From Jejuia sp047345485 (GTDB lineage: Bacteria; Bacteroidota; Bacteroidia; Flavobacteriales; Flavobacteriaceae), in contig NZ_JBLFEN010000001.1 in assembly GCF_047345485.1 (NCBI RefSeq), positions 496,001 to 560,000 of the forward strand: DNA of 64,000 bases, given 5' to 3'. Both the position numbers and the translations under genes were made by a program. This document shows positions 43,369-51,650 of this stretch, one piece after another. Position 1 is the stretch's first letter; every line of letters starts with the position of its first letter. The notes under the pieces were generated by a model. The model worked only from the letters and a program-made list of their open reading frames with translations. It was not told where the DNA came from and searched no databases.

Positions 43369-44322
43369 ATGAAAGATAAAATACTAATTACTGGGGCTAA
43401 CGGACAACTTGGTTCGGTGTTAACAAAAAAACTTCAAGACACCTATGGTATAACCAATGTGATTGCCACAGATATAAAACTTAATGCAAACTTTAAAGGA
43501 ACTTTTGAGTTTTTAGATACCACAGACTACAATAGTATTGCAACAATAATAAAAGAACATAATATTACCGAAATATATCATATGGCAGCTATATTATCAG
43601 CCAAAGGTGAAACAAACCCCTTGCATACATGGAATATTAATAATAATACATTTCTCAATATTTTAGAAGCAGCACGCTTGTTTGGTATAAAAAAAGTATT
43701 TTATCCCAGTTCCATTGCTGTTTATGGTAAAAATGCGCCCAAAAACGAAACACCGCAAGATTTTTTCTTGACACCAACTACCGTTTACGGCATGAGTAAA
43801 GCCGCTGGAGAACATTGGGCTAATTACTATTTTTTAAAGTATAATTTAGATGTTCGCTCATTACGTTATCCTGGTGTTATTGGGTATCAAACCTCACCAG
43901 GAGGTGGCACAACAGATTATGCCGTTGATGCTTATCACTATGCAATAAAGGGTGAAAACTACACCTGTTTTTTAAATGAAACCTCTGTGCTACCAATGAT
44001 TTATATGGATGATGCCATAAGAGCTACTCTAGAATTAATGAACGCCTCTAAAGCGCAAATTAAGACTAGAACATCCTACAACATTGCTAGTATGAGCTTT
44101 AATCCTAAAGCATTAGAGCACGCTATTTGTGAACTAATACCTCATTTTAAGATGATTTATAAACCAGATTTTAGACAAGATATTGCAGACTCTTGGCCTA
44201 ATAGCATCAACGATAATGAAGCTAGGACTGATTGGAATTGGCAACCAAAATACGATTTAAAAGCCATGACTGTAGATATGATTAAAAACTTAAAAGAAAC
44301 TTATAAACCTGAAAACGCTTAA
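43369..44322 (+). CDS. L-threonine 3-dehydrogenase, SDR (GalE-like) type
   Basis: The 317-residue protein has the NAD motif GANGQLG (7-13), the Ser/Tyr/Lys set (FYPSSIAVYG; YGMSKAAGEHW) and the ending of short-chain threonine dehydrogenases (FRQDIADSWPNSINDNEAR). It oxidises L-Thr to 2-amino-3-ketobutyrate, which Kbl, 3 bp downstream, cleaves to glycine and acetyl-CoA. The divergent Lrp regulator supports the assignment. Confidence 0.92.
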   Translation: MKDKILITGANGQLGSVLTKKLQDTYGITNVIATDIKLNANFKGTFEFLDTTDYNSIATIIKEHNITEIYHMAAILSAKGETNPLHTWNINNNTFLNILEAARLFGIKKVFYPSSIAVYGKNAPKNETPQDFFLTPTTVYGMSKAAGEHWANYYFLKYNLDVRSLRYPGVIGYQTSPGGGTTDYAVDAYHYAIKGENYTCFLNETSVLPMIYMDDAIRATLELMNASKAQIKTRTSYNIASMSFNPKALEHAICELIPHFKMIYKPDFRQDIADSWPNSINDNEARTDWNWQPKYDLKAMTVDMIKNLKETYKPENA

Positions 44323-44325
44323 GCT

Positions 44326-45513
44326 ATGTACGGAGATATAAAACAACAATTTAAAGCAGACCTTGAGACTATTAAAAAAAGTGGCTTGTATAAAAACGAA
44401 CGTGTTATCACCTCAAAACAAGGTGCTGAAATTGATACATTAAGTAATACTGATGTTTTAAATTTTTGTGCTAACAATTACCTTGGTTTATCATCTGATC
44501 CACGTGTCATTCAGGCAGGAATTGATACATTAAAAACACATGGTTTTGGGCTATCATCTGTACGTTTTATATGTGGTACGCAAGATATTCATAAAACATT
44601 AGAGCAAAAAACCGCACAATATCTTGGTATGGAAGATTGTATACTCTATGCTGCTGCATTTGATGCCAATGGTGGTTTGTTTGAACCTTTACTTTTTAAG
44701 GAAGATGCCATTATTTCAGATGAATTAAATCATGCATCCATTATAGATGGTGTTCGTTTATGTAAAGCACAACGCTTTAGATATAAGAATTGTGATATGA
44801 AGGATCTTGAAGACCAACTTAAAGCAGCAGCTTCAACACGAAGAAAATTGATTGTTACAGATGGTTCTTTTTCTATGGATGGCAGAATTGCACCATTAGA
44901 TAAAATTTGTGATTTAGCAGATAAATATGGAGCTTTAGTTATGATTGATGAATGCCACTCTACAGGTTTTATAGGTGAAACTGGTAGAGGTGTTCATGAA
45001 CATTATGATGTTATAGATAGAGTAGATATTATTACTGGTACTTACGGGAAAGCGCTTGGTGGTGCATCTGGTGGTTTTACTGCAGCGAGAAAAGAAATTG
45101 TTGATATATTAAGGCAACATTCCAGACCTTATTTATTCTCAAACACGCTTGCACCAGCCATTGTAGGTGCAACTTTAAAAGTTTTCGATTTAATTTCTGA
45201 TGATACAACTTTAAGAGACAAGCTAGAAGCTAACACAGCGTTATTTAGAACAGAAATGACCAGGGCTGGTTTTGATATTATTCCTGGCATACACCCTATT
45301 GTACCCATAATGCTTTACGATGCAAAACTGTCGCAACAATTTGCTAAAATGCTACTAGATGAAGGTATTTACGTTATTGGCTTCTTTTACCCTGTTGTAC
45401 CTAAAGAAAAAGCTAGAATACGCGTACAACTATCTGCTGCACACGAAACCAAACATATTAAAAAAGCTATAGATGCATTTATTAAAGTTGGTAAACGTTT
45501 AGAGGTTATTTAA
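44326..45513 (+). CDS. kbl: Glycine C-acetyltransferase (2-amino-3-ketobutyrate CoA ligase)
   Basis: The 395-residue PLP enzyme has NYLGLSSDPRVIQA, TGTYGKALGGASGGF (PLP Lys) and MIDECHSTGFIGETGRG. It ends the threonine-to-glycine route begun by the upstream dehydrogenase, 3 bp away. Its length is that of E. coli Kbl. Confidence 0.93.
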   Translation: MYGDIKQQFKADLETIKKSGLYKNERVITSKQGAEIDTLSNTDVLNFCANNYLGLSSDPRVIQAGIDTLKTHGFGLSSVRFICGTQDIHKTLEQKTAQYLGMEDCILYAAAFDANGGLFEPLLFKEDAIISDELNHASIIDGVRLCKAQRFRYKNCDMKDLEDQLKAAASTRRKLIVTDGSFSMDGRIAPLDKICDLADKYGALVMIDECHSTGFIGETGRGVHEHYDVIDRVDIITGTYGKALGGASGGFTAARKEIVDILRQHSRPYLFSNTLAPAIVGATLKVFDLISDDTTLRDKLEANTALFRTEMTRAGFDIIPGIHPIVPIMLYDAKLSQQFAKMLLDEGIYVIGFFYPVVPKEKARIRVQLSAAHETKHIKKAIDAFIKVGKRLEVI

Positions 45514-45665
45514 TGTTTTTTATTATGTGTGTAAAACGATGATTTATAACATCTTTTTTTTTCATGTTTCAAATCATAGAAAATAATTTTTATGGATAGC
45601 ACTACCAATTTCGTTAGTAATTACAAACTAAATTCATATTTTAACCCCTATTTTTACATCCTAAT

Positions 45666-46538
45666 ATGCATGAAAAAAATCCATATAAGTTTGGTTATGA
45701 TTTTGAGCGATTAACCCATCGCAATATGGATTTAAAACAACATATCATTTATAACCCTTCTGGACAAAAAACTATAAATTTTAGTGATGCATTTGCTGTA
45801 TTAGCCCTAAATAAAAGTTTATTGTTATCAGATTTTAAACTAAACTATTATCATTTACCCAAAGGCTACCTTATTCCACCAATTCCTGGTAGACTAGATT
45901 ATTTGTTACATATCAACGATATCATTTCAGAAAAAATAAAAATATCACCCAATACTCGTGTAAAAGGCTTAGATCTCGGTTGTGGTGCCAATGGTATTTA
46001 TTGCATCTTAGGAGCGCAATATTATAATTGGAAAATGGTAGGTATAGAAAGTGATGCAGAAGCAGTAGCTGTTGTCAATAAAAATATAAGTAACACCAAA
46101 GAATTACAAGATAAAGTTACTATCCTACACCAAAGCGACAAGAGTTTCTTATTAAAAAATTGCGTGACTTCTAAAGATGAATTTGATTTTTTAGTCTGCA
46201 ATCCGCCATTTCACACTTCTGAAAAGGATGCTATGAAAGGCTCTCTAAAAAAACATAAAAATCTCAACCATAACTCTGATAAAAGTAATATTATACTAAA
46301 CTTTCAAGGGCAAGCCAACGAACTTTGGTGTAATGGAGGAGAATCTTTATTTATTAAAAGATTAATTAAAGAAAGTATCTTATTTAAACATCAAATAAAG
46401 TTTTTTACAAGTTTAGTAGCTAAGGCTAGTCATCTCCCTAAAATAGAAAAACAACTTTATAAAGCTAAAGCTAATTATGAGATTATTCCCATGGCGCAAG
46501 GTCATAAAAAAAGTCGTTTTATTATTTGGTGGTTTTAA
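45666..46538 (+). CDS. rlmF: 23S rRNA (adenine(1618)-N(6))-methyltransferase
   Basis: The 290-residue protein has the RlmF layout: N-terminal helical region (HEKNPYKFGYDFERLTHR...), SAM motif LDLGCGANGIYCILGAQ at about 103-119 and catalytic NPPFH (about 181-185). It methylates N6 of A1618 in 23S rRNA. It is convergent with the cold-shock gene and shares a terminator. Confidence 0.92.
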   Translation: MHEKNPYKFGYDFERLTHRNMDLKQHIIYNPSGQKTINFSDAFAVLALNKSLLLSDFKLNYYHLPKGYLIPPIPGRLDYLLHINDIISEKIKISPNTRVKGLDLGCGANGIYCILGAQYYNWKMVGIESDAEAVAVVNKNISNTKELQDKVTILHQSDKSFLLKNCVTSKDEFDFLVCNPPFHTSEKDAMKGSLKKHKNLNHNSDKSNIILNFQGQANELWCNGGESLFIKRLIKESILFKHQIKFFTSLVAKASHLPKIEKQLYKAKANYEIIPMAQGHKKSRFIIWWF

Positions 46539-46551
46539 TTTATTATACAAA

Positions 46552-46582
46552 AAAACCTGATGCGTTGTAAGCATCAGGTTTT
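46552..46582 (+). terminator. Bidirectional terminator between rlmF and the cold-shock gene
   Basis: Stem AAAACCTGATGC / GCATCAGGTTTT of 12 bp with a seven-base loop. A/T flanks on both sides suit termination of both convergent genes. Confidence 0.85.
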
Positions 46583-46602
46583 ATAATATAAAAATATTGT
46601 TA

Positions 46603-47064
46603 CTATTTAACTAAGGTTACTTTTACAGCATTCATACCACGTTGTCCTTTTTCTAATTCAAAAGTTACTTTATTATTTTCAGCAATTTCATCTATTAAAC
46701 CACTAACGTGTGTAAAATATTTTTCTTGATTTTCAGAATCTATAATAAACCCAAAACCTTTTGAAGTATCAAAAAATGATACTGTGCCTTGTCTTACATA
46801 GTCTACTTCTTCTTTATCTCCTTCTAGAGTTTTTGGGATACTAACTTCTATATGCTTCGCCTTTATTTTTACTTTTTTTGTAGGATCTGGTGGCGTATCT
46901 GTTAAATGCCCGTTATGATCAACGTAAGCAAATTCAATACCTTTACTACCATTCTCTTCCTTTGCAAGCTTACGAGCCTCCATTTTTTTTCGCTTGTCTT
47001 CTCGCTTTTTTAAACGTTTTTTTTCTTTTTCACTTTTACTGTAAGTTTGTTGCGATTTTGCCAT
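46603..47064 (-). CDS. Cold-shock domain protein with basic N-terminal extension
   Basis: The 153-residue protein has an extremely Lys/Arg-rich first 40 residues (SKSEKEKKRLKKREDKRKK). A linker follows, then a C-terminal cold-shock domain (QGTVSFFDTSKGFGFIIDS, with KYFTHVSGL, about 87-152) with RNP1 (KGFGFI) and RNP2-like (YFTHV) motifs. It binds single-stranded RNA/DNA. The extension distinguishes it from the 65-70-residue CspA type and would raise nucleic-acid affinity. Confidence 0.88.
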   Translation of the reverse strand: MAKSQQTYSKSEKEKKRLKKREDKRKKMEARKLAKEENGSKGIEFAYVDHNGHLTDTPPDPTKKVKIKAKHIEVSIPKTLEGDKEEVDYVRQGTVSFFDTSKGFGFIIDSENQEKYFTHVSGLIDEIAENNKVTFELEKGQRGMNAVKVTLVK

Positions 47065-47329
47065 GTATTGTTTTAAAAATTAATTTTTATGATGCTTGTT
47101 AAGCTATCTTAAACTACATCAAAGCACATCTAGGATATGCGTTATAAATAATAGACGTCTAAATTACGAATTTATATGCCTTAATTAAAGTAAGTTTACT
47201 CATTTTTAACCATTATAAGAAAAAAATATTGAAATATCATTTGAAATTTCAAAACAATACATCTTTTTTAATAAATACGTTATTTTTATTAAATTCGTCA
47301 TTCTAAAAAATTAATTTATTTTTTCACCA

Positions 47330-48226
47330 ATGCTATCCCGCATCATAGTTATAATTATTCTGTTAAGTATAAATTTACATGCTCAAAAATACGATTTCTT
47401 ACAGCCCATAACTATTGATATTATTGAAGACTCTATAACCTCAGTTGTAGATGTTCCCAAATTAGAAACTATAAATATTACAGATGAATATTGGATTAGC
47501 ACCGTTTACGACCCATACAAATACGCCAAGGAACTTAAATTTCCGATACATTTAAAATTTAAAGATTCTACCTATTTTTCACCTATTAAGAAGAATAAAG
47601 TAATAACATCTAGGTATGGGTGGCGCCATGGAAGGCCTCATAAAGGTATTGATATTGATTTAGTGACTGGTGATAGTATTTTTTCTATGTTTGATGGCAT
47701 TGTTCGTATGTCTAGATATACGCGAGGACATGGCAGAACTGTTGTTGTGAGGCATTATAACAACTTAGAAACTGTGTATGCACATTTATCAGAATATGGC
47801 GTAAAAGAAAATGATACAGTAAGCAAAGGCACATATTTGGGTAAGGGTGGTGTTTCTGGTAATGCTCGAGGCAGCCATTTACATCTCGTTATAAATTATA
47901 AAGGTATTTCTATAAACCCTGAATACCTTTTTAAATTTGATGAAAACAATCAAATTAGAGCAAAAGAACTTTGGATAACTAAAAAATGGACACAACCCAT
48001 AGCCCATAATTCAAGACGACAAAGCAATATAAAACCATTACTATCAGAAGCTAACGCTATAGCGAGCTTAATAAAACAACGCTCTATTTACACTGTAAAA
48101 TCTGGAGATACGCTGTCTAGAATCTCAAAGCGTAACAATGTTACCATTGCATCTATATGTAAGGTAAATACTATTAGAAAAAGTGCTGTATTGAAAATTG
48201 GACAGCAATTAATCATCGAGAAGTAA
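47330..48226 (+). CDS. M23 peptidase with C-terminal LysM domain
   Basis: The 298-residue protein has a signal peptide (to about 18) and an M23/LytM domain with HKGIDID (metal His/Asp) and HLHLVI (HxH). One LysM repeat follows at the end (YTVKSGDTLSRISKRNNVTI). It cuts peptide cross-links in peptidoglycan and binds it by LysM. All LytM ligands are visible, so it should be active. Confidence 0.9.
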   Translation: MLSRIIVIIILLSINLHAQKYDFLQPITIDIIEDSITSVVDVPKLETINITDEYWISTVYDPYKYAKELKFPIHLKFKDSTYFSPIKKNKVITSRYGWRHGRPHKGIDIDLVTGDSIFSMFDGIVRMSRYTRGHGRTVVVRHYNNLETVYAHLSEYGVKENDTVSKGTYLGKGGVSGNARGSHLHLVINYKGISINPEYLFKFDENNQIRAKELWITKKWTQPIAHNSRRQSNIKPLLSEANAIASLIKQRSIYTVKSGDTLSRISKRNNVTIASICKVNTIRKSAVLKIGQQLIIEK

Positions 48227-48380
48227 ATGGTTTAAAAAATATTTTCCGTTATTAATAATTAAATGTTATTTGAGTAAAACTGTACTCTTAGCATAAACAT
48301 AATTTAACTTATCCTCTATCAAATAAAATCCCATTGTATATTATTCGAAAAAACTAAGTTAAAGTAAAAAACAATAAATG

Positions 48381-48986
48381 CTAATAGGTTAATGCATTGT
48401 GCTGTAATACAATATTACGTTTACCCACAAATAAACCATCTTGTTTTTCTAATTTCAAAATATTATTTAAACCCCGTTTTGCAATTTTTTTGCGACACGA
48501 TTTCCTTAAAAACGGATCGTTATCAAACACAAAATGATTAATTGCATATGCATTTGTAGTATTAGGCTCTTTTATATAACCATGAATTTGCTTTAAATCT
48601 TTACTTCCCCAATGATTTCCTGGAATAAAAGTATAAAAGGTATAATTCCCATCGGCATCAGTTTTAATCCATCCTTGATGCTTTAATGTTCGCTTACCAT
48701 TTATTTTTTTTGAATGGTAATCCCCTTCTTCATCAGCTTGACAGATGTAAAGAATTACATTTTTAGCAGGTGTAACACCATCACTTTCAAATATAGTTCC
48801 TGTAATCATTAACTTTTCAGCTTTATTTTCAAAACCAGGTATAGAATCCACATTGTTTAATTGTTGCTCTGTATAATCAAAAATAGCATGACGCTTTTTA
48901 TAATTATCAGCTAAATCTTGTGCAGTTAGCGTATTACAAATAGTAAAAATACTAGCAATAGTAAGGAGTGTAATTAATTGTTTCAT
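48381..48986 (-). CDS. Secreted intradiol-dioxygenase-like protein
   Basis: The 201-residue protein has a signal peptide (about 1-22) and a beta-sandwich like intradiol ring-cleavage dioxygenases (ILYICQADEEGDYHSKK, then GWIKTDADGNYTFYTFIPG). Where the catalytic enzymes have a PxHIHF metal motif this one has LKQIHGYI, so only part of the iron site is kept. It may be a catalytically dead or altered carbohydrate/aromatic-binding relative. Confidence 0.7.
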   Translation of the reverse strand: MKQLITLLTIASIFTICNTLTAQDLADNYKKRHAIFDYTEQQLNNVDSIPGFENKAEKLMITGTIFESDGVTPAKNVILYICQADEEGDYHSKKINGKRTLKHQGWIKTDADGNYTFYTFIPGNHWGSKDLKQIHGYIKEPNTTNAYAINHFVFDNDPFLRKSCRKKIAKRGLNNILKLEKQDGLFVGKRNIVLQHNALTY

Positions 48987-49255
48987 GGGGCATTAATTAT
49001 TTAATCTCCTCAAAACTAACTAAGTAGTCAGCTATTAAGTAAAAAACTCGAAAAACAGTAAATTACACATGTTCATTGAACGAGTATCACTATAAACTGT
49101 AAAAAACAACGTTGTATTACTAAATTTAGAAGTTTAATACATTGATCCCTAAGTATAACTAATAATTTTTGATTATAGAGTTAAAACTTAATGTATAACA
49201 ACATACTCTAGTCTAAAATTAAAGTAATTTAGCAGTTAAACAAATCGTATCTACT
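48987..49255. other. Intergenic region with no recognised feature
   Basis: AT-rich and divergent between the dioxygenase-like gene and the FAD/NAD(P)-binding gene. A single GTTAAAC occurs at 49235-49241, without a partner at 21 bp. Confidence 0.5.
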
Positions 49256-50977
49256 TTGAAAACATTAGCAATTATAGGAATGGGGCCACGCGGGCTATTT
49301 GCATTAGAGCAAGTATTGCTTCATTTAGGAAAAACAAATACACCTCTAAATATAATTGTTTTTGAAATCCATAACAATTTAGGTACAGGAGCAGCATGGT
49401 CTTTAAATCAACCTGAATCTAATTGGGTAAATATCACAGAGCGCGCATTACAAGACTTAAAAGGTAGAGCTTCATTTAATTTTAATACTGAAAACATCCC
49501 AAGTTTTCCAAGTTATCACGAATGGTGTAAATTTAAATTGAAGTCTCAAGAAGTAGATACATTTCCTCCAAGACGTTTTATTGGTAAATATTTAAATGAA
49601 CGTAGTAATACCTTAGTTAATGCTTTAAAAAACTACAATACTTTTAAAATAATTAACTCTCTGGTAAATGCTATAAATGAAGACCAAAAAAAACTTTATT
49701 TAAAAACAGAAAATGCTGAAATTTATGAGGTTGATGAAGTTTTATTAACCATTGGGCATCAATCCACGAATACTTCAAAAGAAATAAAAGATTGGAAAGC
49801 ACATACAGGAAGCTCAAAAAACTCAACTATTAAAACATTTGAAAATGCTTATCCTGTTGAGCAGTTTTCAGCATTAAAAAACACAAAAAATACGGTAATA
49901 GGCTTTAGAGGTCATGGTCTCGCTACAATTGATGTTATGCGTTTCCTTGTGAATAATACGTTTGGAAATTTTGAAGTTACAGATAATGACACTTTTAAAA
50001 CGGTTTACCATAGCACTAACACGCAACACATAAAACTCATCCCCTATTCGTTAAATGGCGATCCACTTGCACCAAAACCTTTAAATGCAGAGATAGATAA
50101 TTGGTTTAAACCTACGAAACATGATTTAGATACATTTGAATCTCAAATAAAAAATGTTGCTGATGGTTATACTGAAGTCACTGATATCTCGTTTTTAACC
50201 ACAGCCTTTTCAAAAATTGCAGCAAGAATATTTATTAACTTAAAAGCAAAAGCCTTACCACATTCTTACACTGTAACTGTAATAGAAAACCAAGTATTAC
50301 ATTGGAGTAATAATGACCCAATAAATACTGATTTAAGTGATAATGAAACATCGCCATATAAACGCATTGAAAATTTGATACAAATGGCTTTAGGCAAGCA
50401 ATTGGTGAGTTTAGAATACTGTATTGGGCAGGTATGGCGCCATTGTCAACCAACATTGTATGCCTCTTTTTCTCATGCTAAGTTAAACGATGATATTATA
50501 CAACAAGTTATTGCATTGGATGAAAGCACAAAACGCTTTTCTTACGGCCCACCTATTGAAAGCATGCAACAGGTATTAGCACTTGTGGATGCTAAAATAA
50601 TGGATTTAGATTTTGTTAATAATCCTGATATTGAATTAGTAGATAATGGCTGGAAACTTACTAACACTTCTGGTGACTCCATAACTATTAATTCAATGAT
50701 TAACTGTGTTTTAGATGGTCCAAAATTATTAGATGTAAATACACCTATAATAACATCATTATTACAAAACGATTTAATTAAACCATTACATTCTGAATTA
50801 GGAATTGAAACACAGGAAGACGGTCGTGTAATTTCAGAAAATGGAAATATATTACCTATTGCAGTTCTAGGCAGGCTCGCTAAAGGCAGTGTAATTGGTG
50901 TAGATGCTATACTTGAATGTTTTGGAGAACGTATAACAAACTGGGCAAAGGCGTTTGCAAAAAGACATCAGCATTAG
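49256..50977 (+). CDS. FAD/NAD(P)-binding protein (PF13454-like)
   Basis: The 573-residue protein starts with a Rossmann motif (AIIGMGPRGLFALEQ; GxGxxG) and matches the FAD-NAD(P)-binding family (HydN/'FAD_NAD_binding' type): NNLGTGAAWSLNQPESNWVNIT, then a second part near residue 210 (GFRGHGLATIDVMRF). The start is TTG, preferred because it gives the glycine motif at the right place. Homologues are oxidoreductases of unknown substrate. It is monocistronic. Confidence 0.75.
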   Translation: MKTLAIIGMGPRGLFALEQVLLHLGKTNTPLNIIVFEIHNNLGTGAAWSLNQPESNWVNITERALQDLKGRASFNFNTENIPSFPSYHEWCKFKLKSQEVDTFPPRRFIGKYLNERSNTLVNALKNYNTFKIINSLVNAINEDQKKLYLKTENAEIYEVDEVLLTIGHQSTNTSKEIKDWKAHTGSSKNSTIKTFENAYPVEQFSALKNTKNTVIGFRGHGLATIDVMRFLVNNTFGNFEVTDNDTFKTVYHSTNTQHIKLIPYSLNGDPLAPKPLNAEIDNWFKPTKHDLDTFESQIKNVADGYTEVTDISFLTTAFSKIAARIFINLKAKALPHSYTVTVIENQVLHWSNNDPINTDLSDNETSPYKRIENLIQMALGKQLVSLEYCIGQVWRHCQPTLYASFSHAKLNDDIIQQVIALDESTKRFSYGPPIESMQQVLALVDAKIMDLDFVNNPDIELVDNGWKLTNTSGDSITINSMINCVLDGPKLLDVNTPIITSLLQNDLIKPLHSELGIETQEDGRVISENGNILPIAVLGRLAKGSVIGVDAILECFGERITNWAKAFAKRHQH

Positions 50978-50999
50978 TTTATAGCATCAAGTTACAATA

Positions 51000-51650
51000 T
51001 TACATCTCAAATATTTGTGCATCGGTAAACGCATAATTTACACAAAGTTTCGGCGCATTATTAGTATTTAAACCCGTAAACAAACTAAATGCTGGTAAAA
51101 TTAATTGCTGCTTAGAAACCTGAAAACATGGCAACTTAATTTTTTGCCGCCCTTTCCCTTTTATGAGTACTCCAGGATGTGTATGTCCAGAAATATAGAA
51201 AGTATCGTCTTTTAAATTAGAAATATCATGCACAAAAGTAAAAGCGCCTAATTGCAATTGATTTGGAAGGATTTCAATATTTAAGTTTTCATATAAATCG
51301 AAAACATGCTTATCATGATTACCCTTTACTAGTATTAAGTTTAACGCTCTAAATTGCTGCATCCACACTTTAAAACGCATCACATCTTGATTTAATTCTG
51401 CATGAAACAAATCGCCAACAATAAGTAGTTGCTTAGGCTTAAAGTGAAGAATCAGAGTTTTTAAGCGTTCTAAATCTTTCTCTAGCACATTTGATGGCAC
51501 AGGAATACCGTTCTTCCTAAAATGTGCTGTTTTACCAATATGTAAATCAGACAGTATTAAAACGTTATGCTTTGGCCAATATACCACGCGCTGGTTGGTT
51601 AAGGTTAACAGTTCACTGCTGCATATAATATCTTTGGTACATATCGTCAT
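51000..51650 (-). CDS. pdeM: Ligase-associated metallophosphoesterase (PdeM)
   Basis: The 216-residue protein has the calcineurin-like phosphoesterase motifs LSDLHIGKTAHFRK, VGDLFHAELN, VKGNHDKH and GHTHPG. It belongs to the ligase-associated MPE family with phosphodiesterase/phosphatase activity on DNA ends. It is the last gene of the repair operon; its ATG overlaps the helicase stop by a base. Confidence 0.9.
   Translation of the reverse strand: MTICTKDIICSSELLTLTNQRVVYWPKHNVLILSDLHIGKTAHFRKNGIPVPSNVLEKDLERLKTLILHFKPKQLLIVGDLFHAELNQDVMRFKVWMQQFRALNLILVKGNHDKHVFDLYENLNIEILPNQLQLGAFTFVHDISNLKDDTFYISGHTHPGVLIKGKGRQKIKLPCFQVSKQQLILPAFSLFTGLNTNNAPKLCVNYAFTDAQIFEM

Noticed and set aside
49235..49241. 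GTTAAAC before the FAD/NAD(P)-binding gene as a member of the light operator
   Set aside because: No second GTTWAAC at 21-bp distance; the 7-mer is expected by chance in AT-rich DNA.
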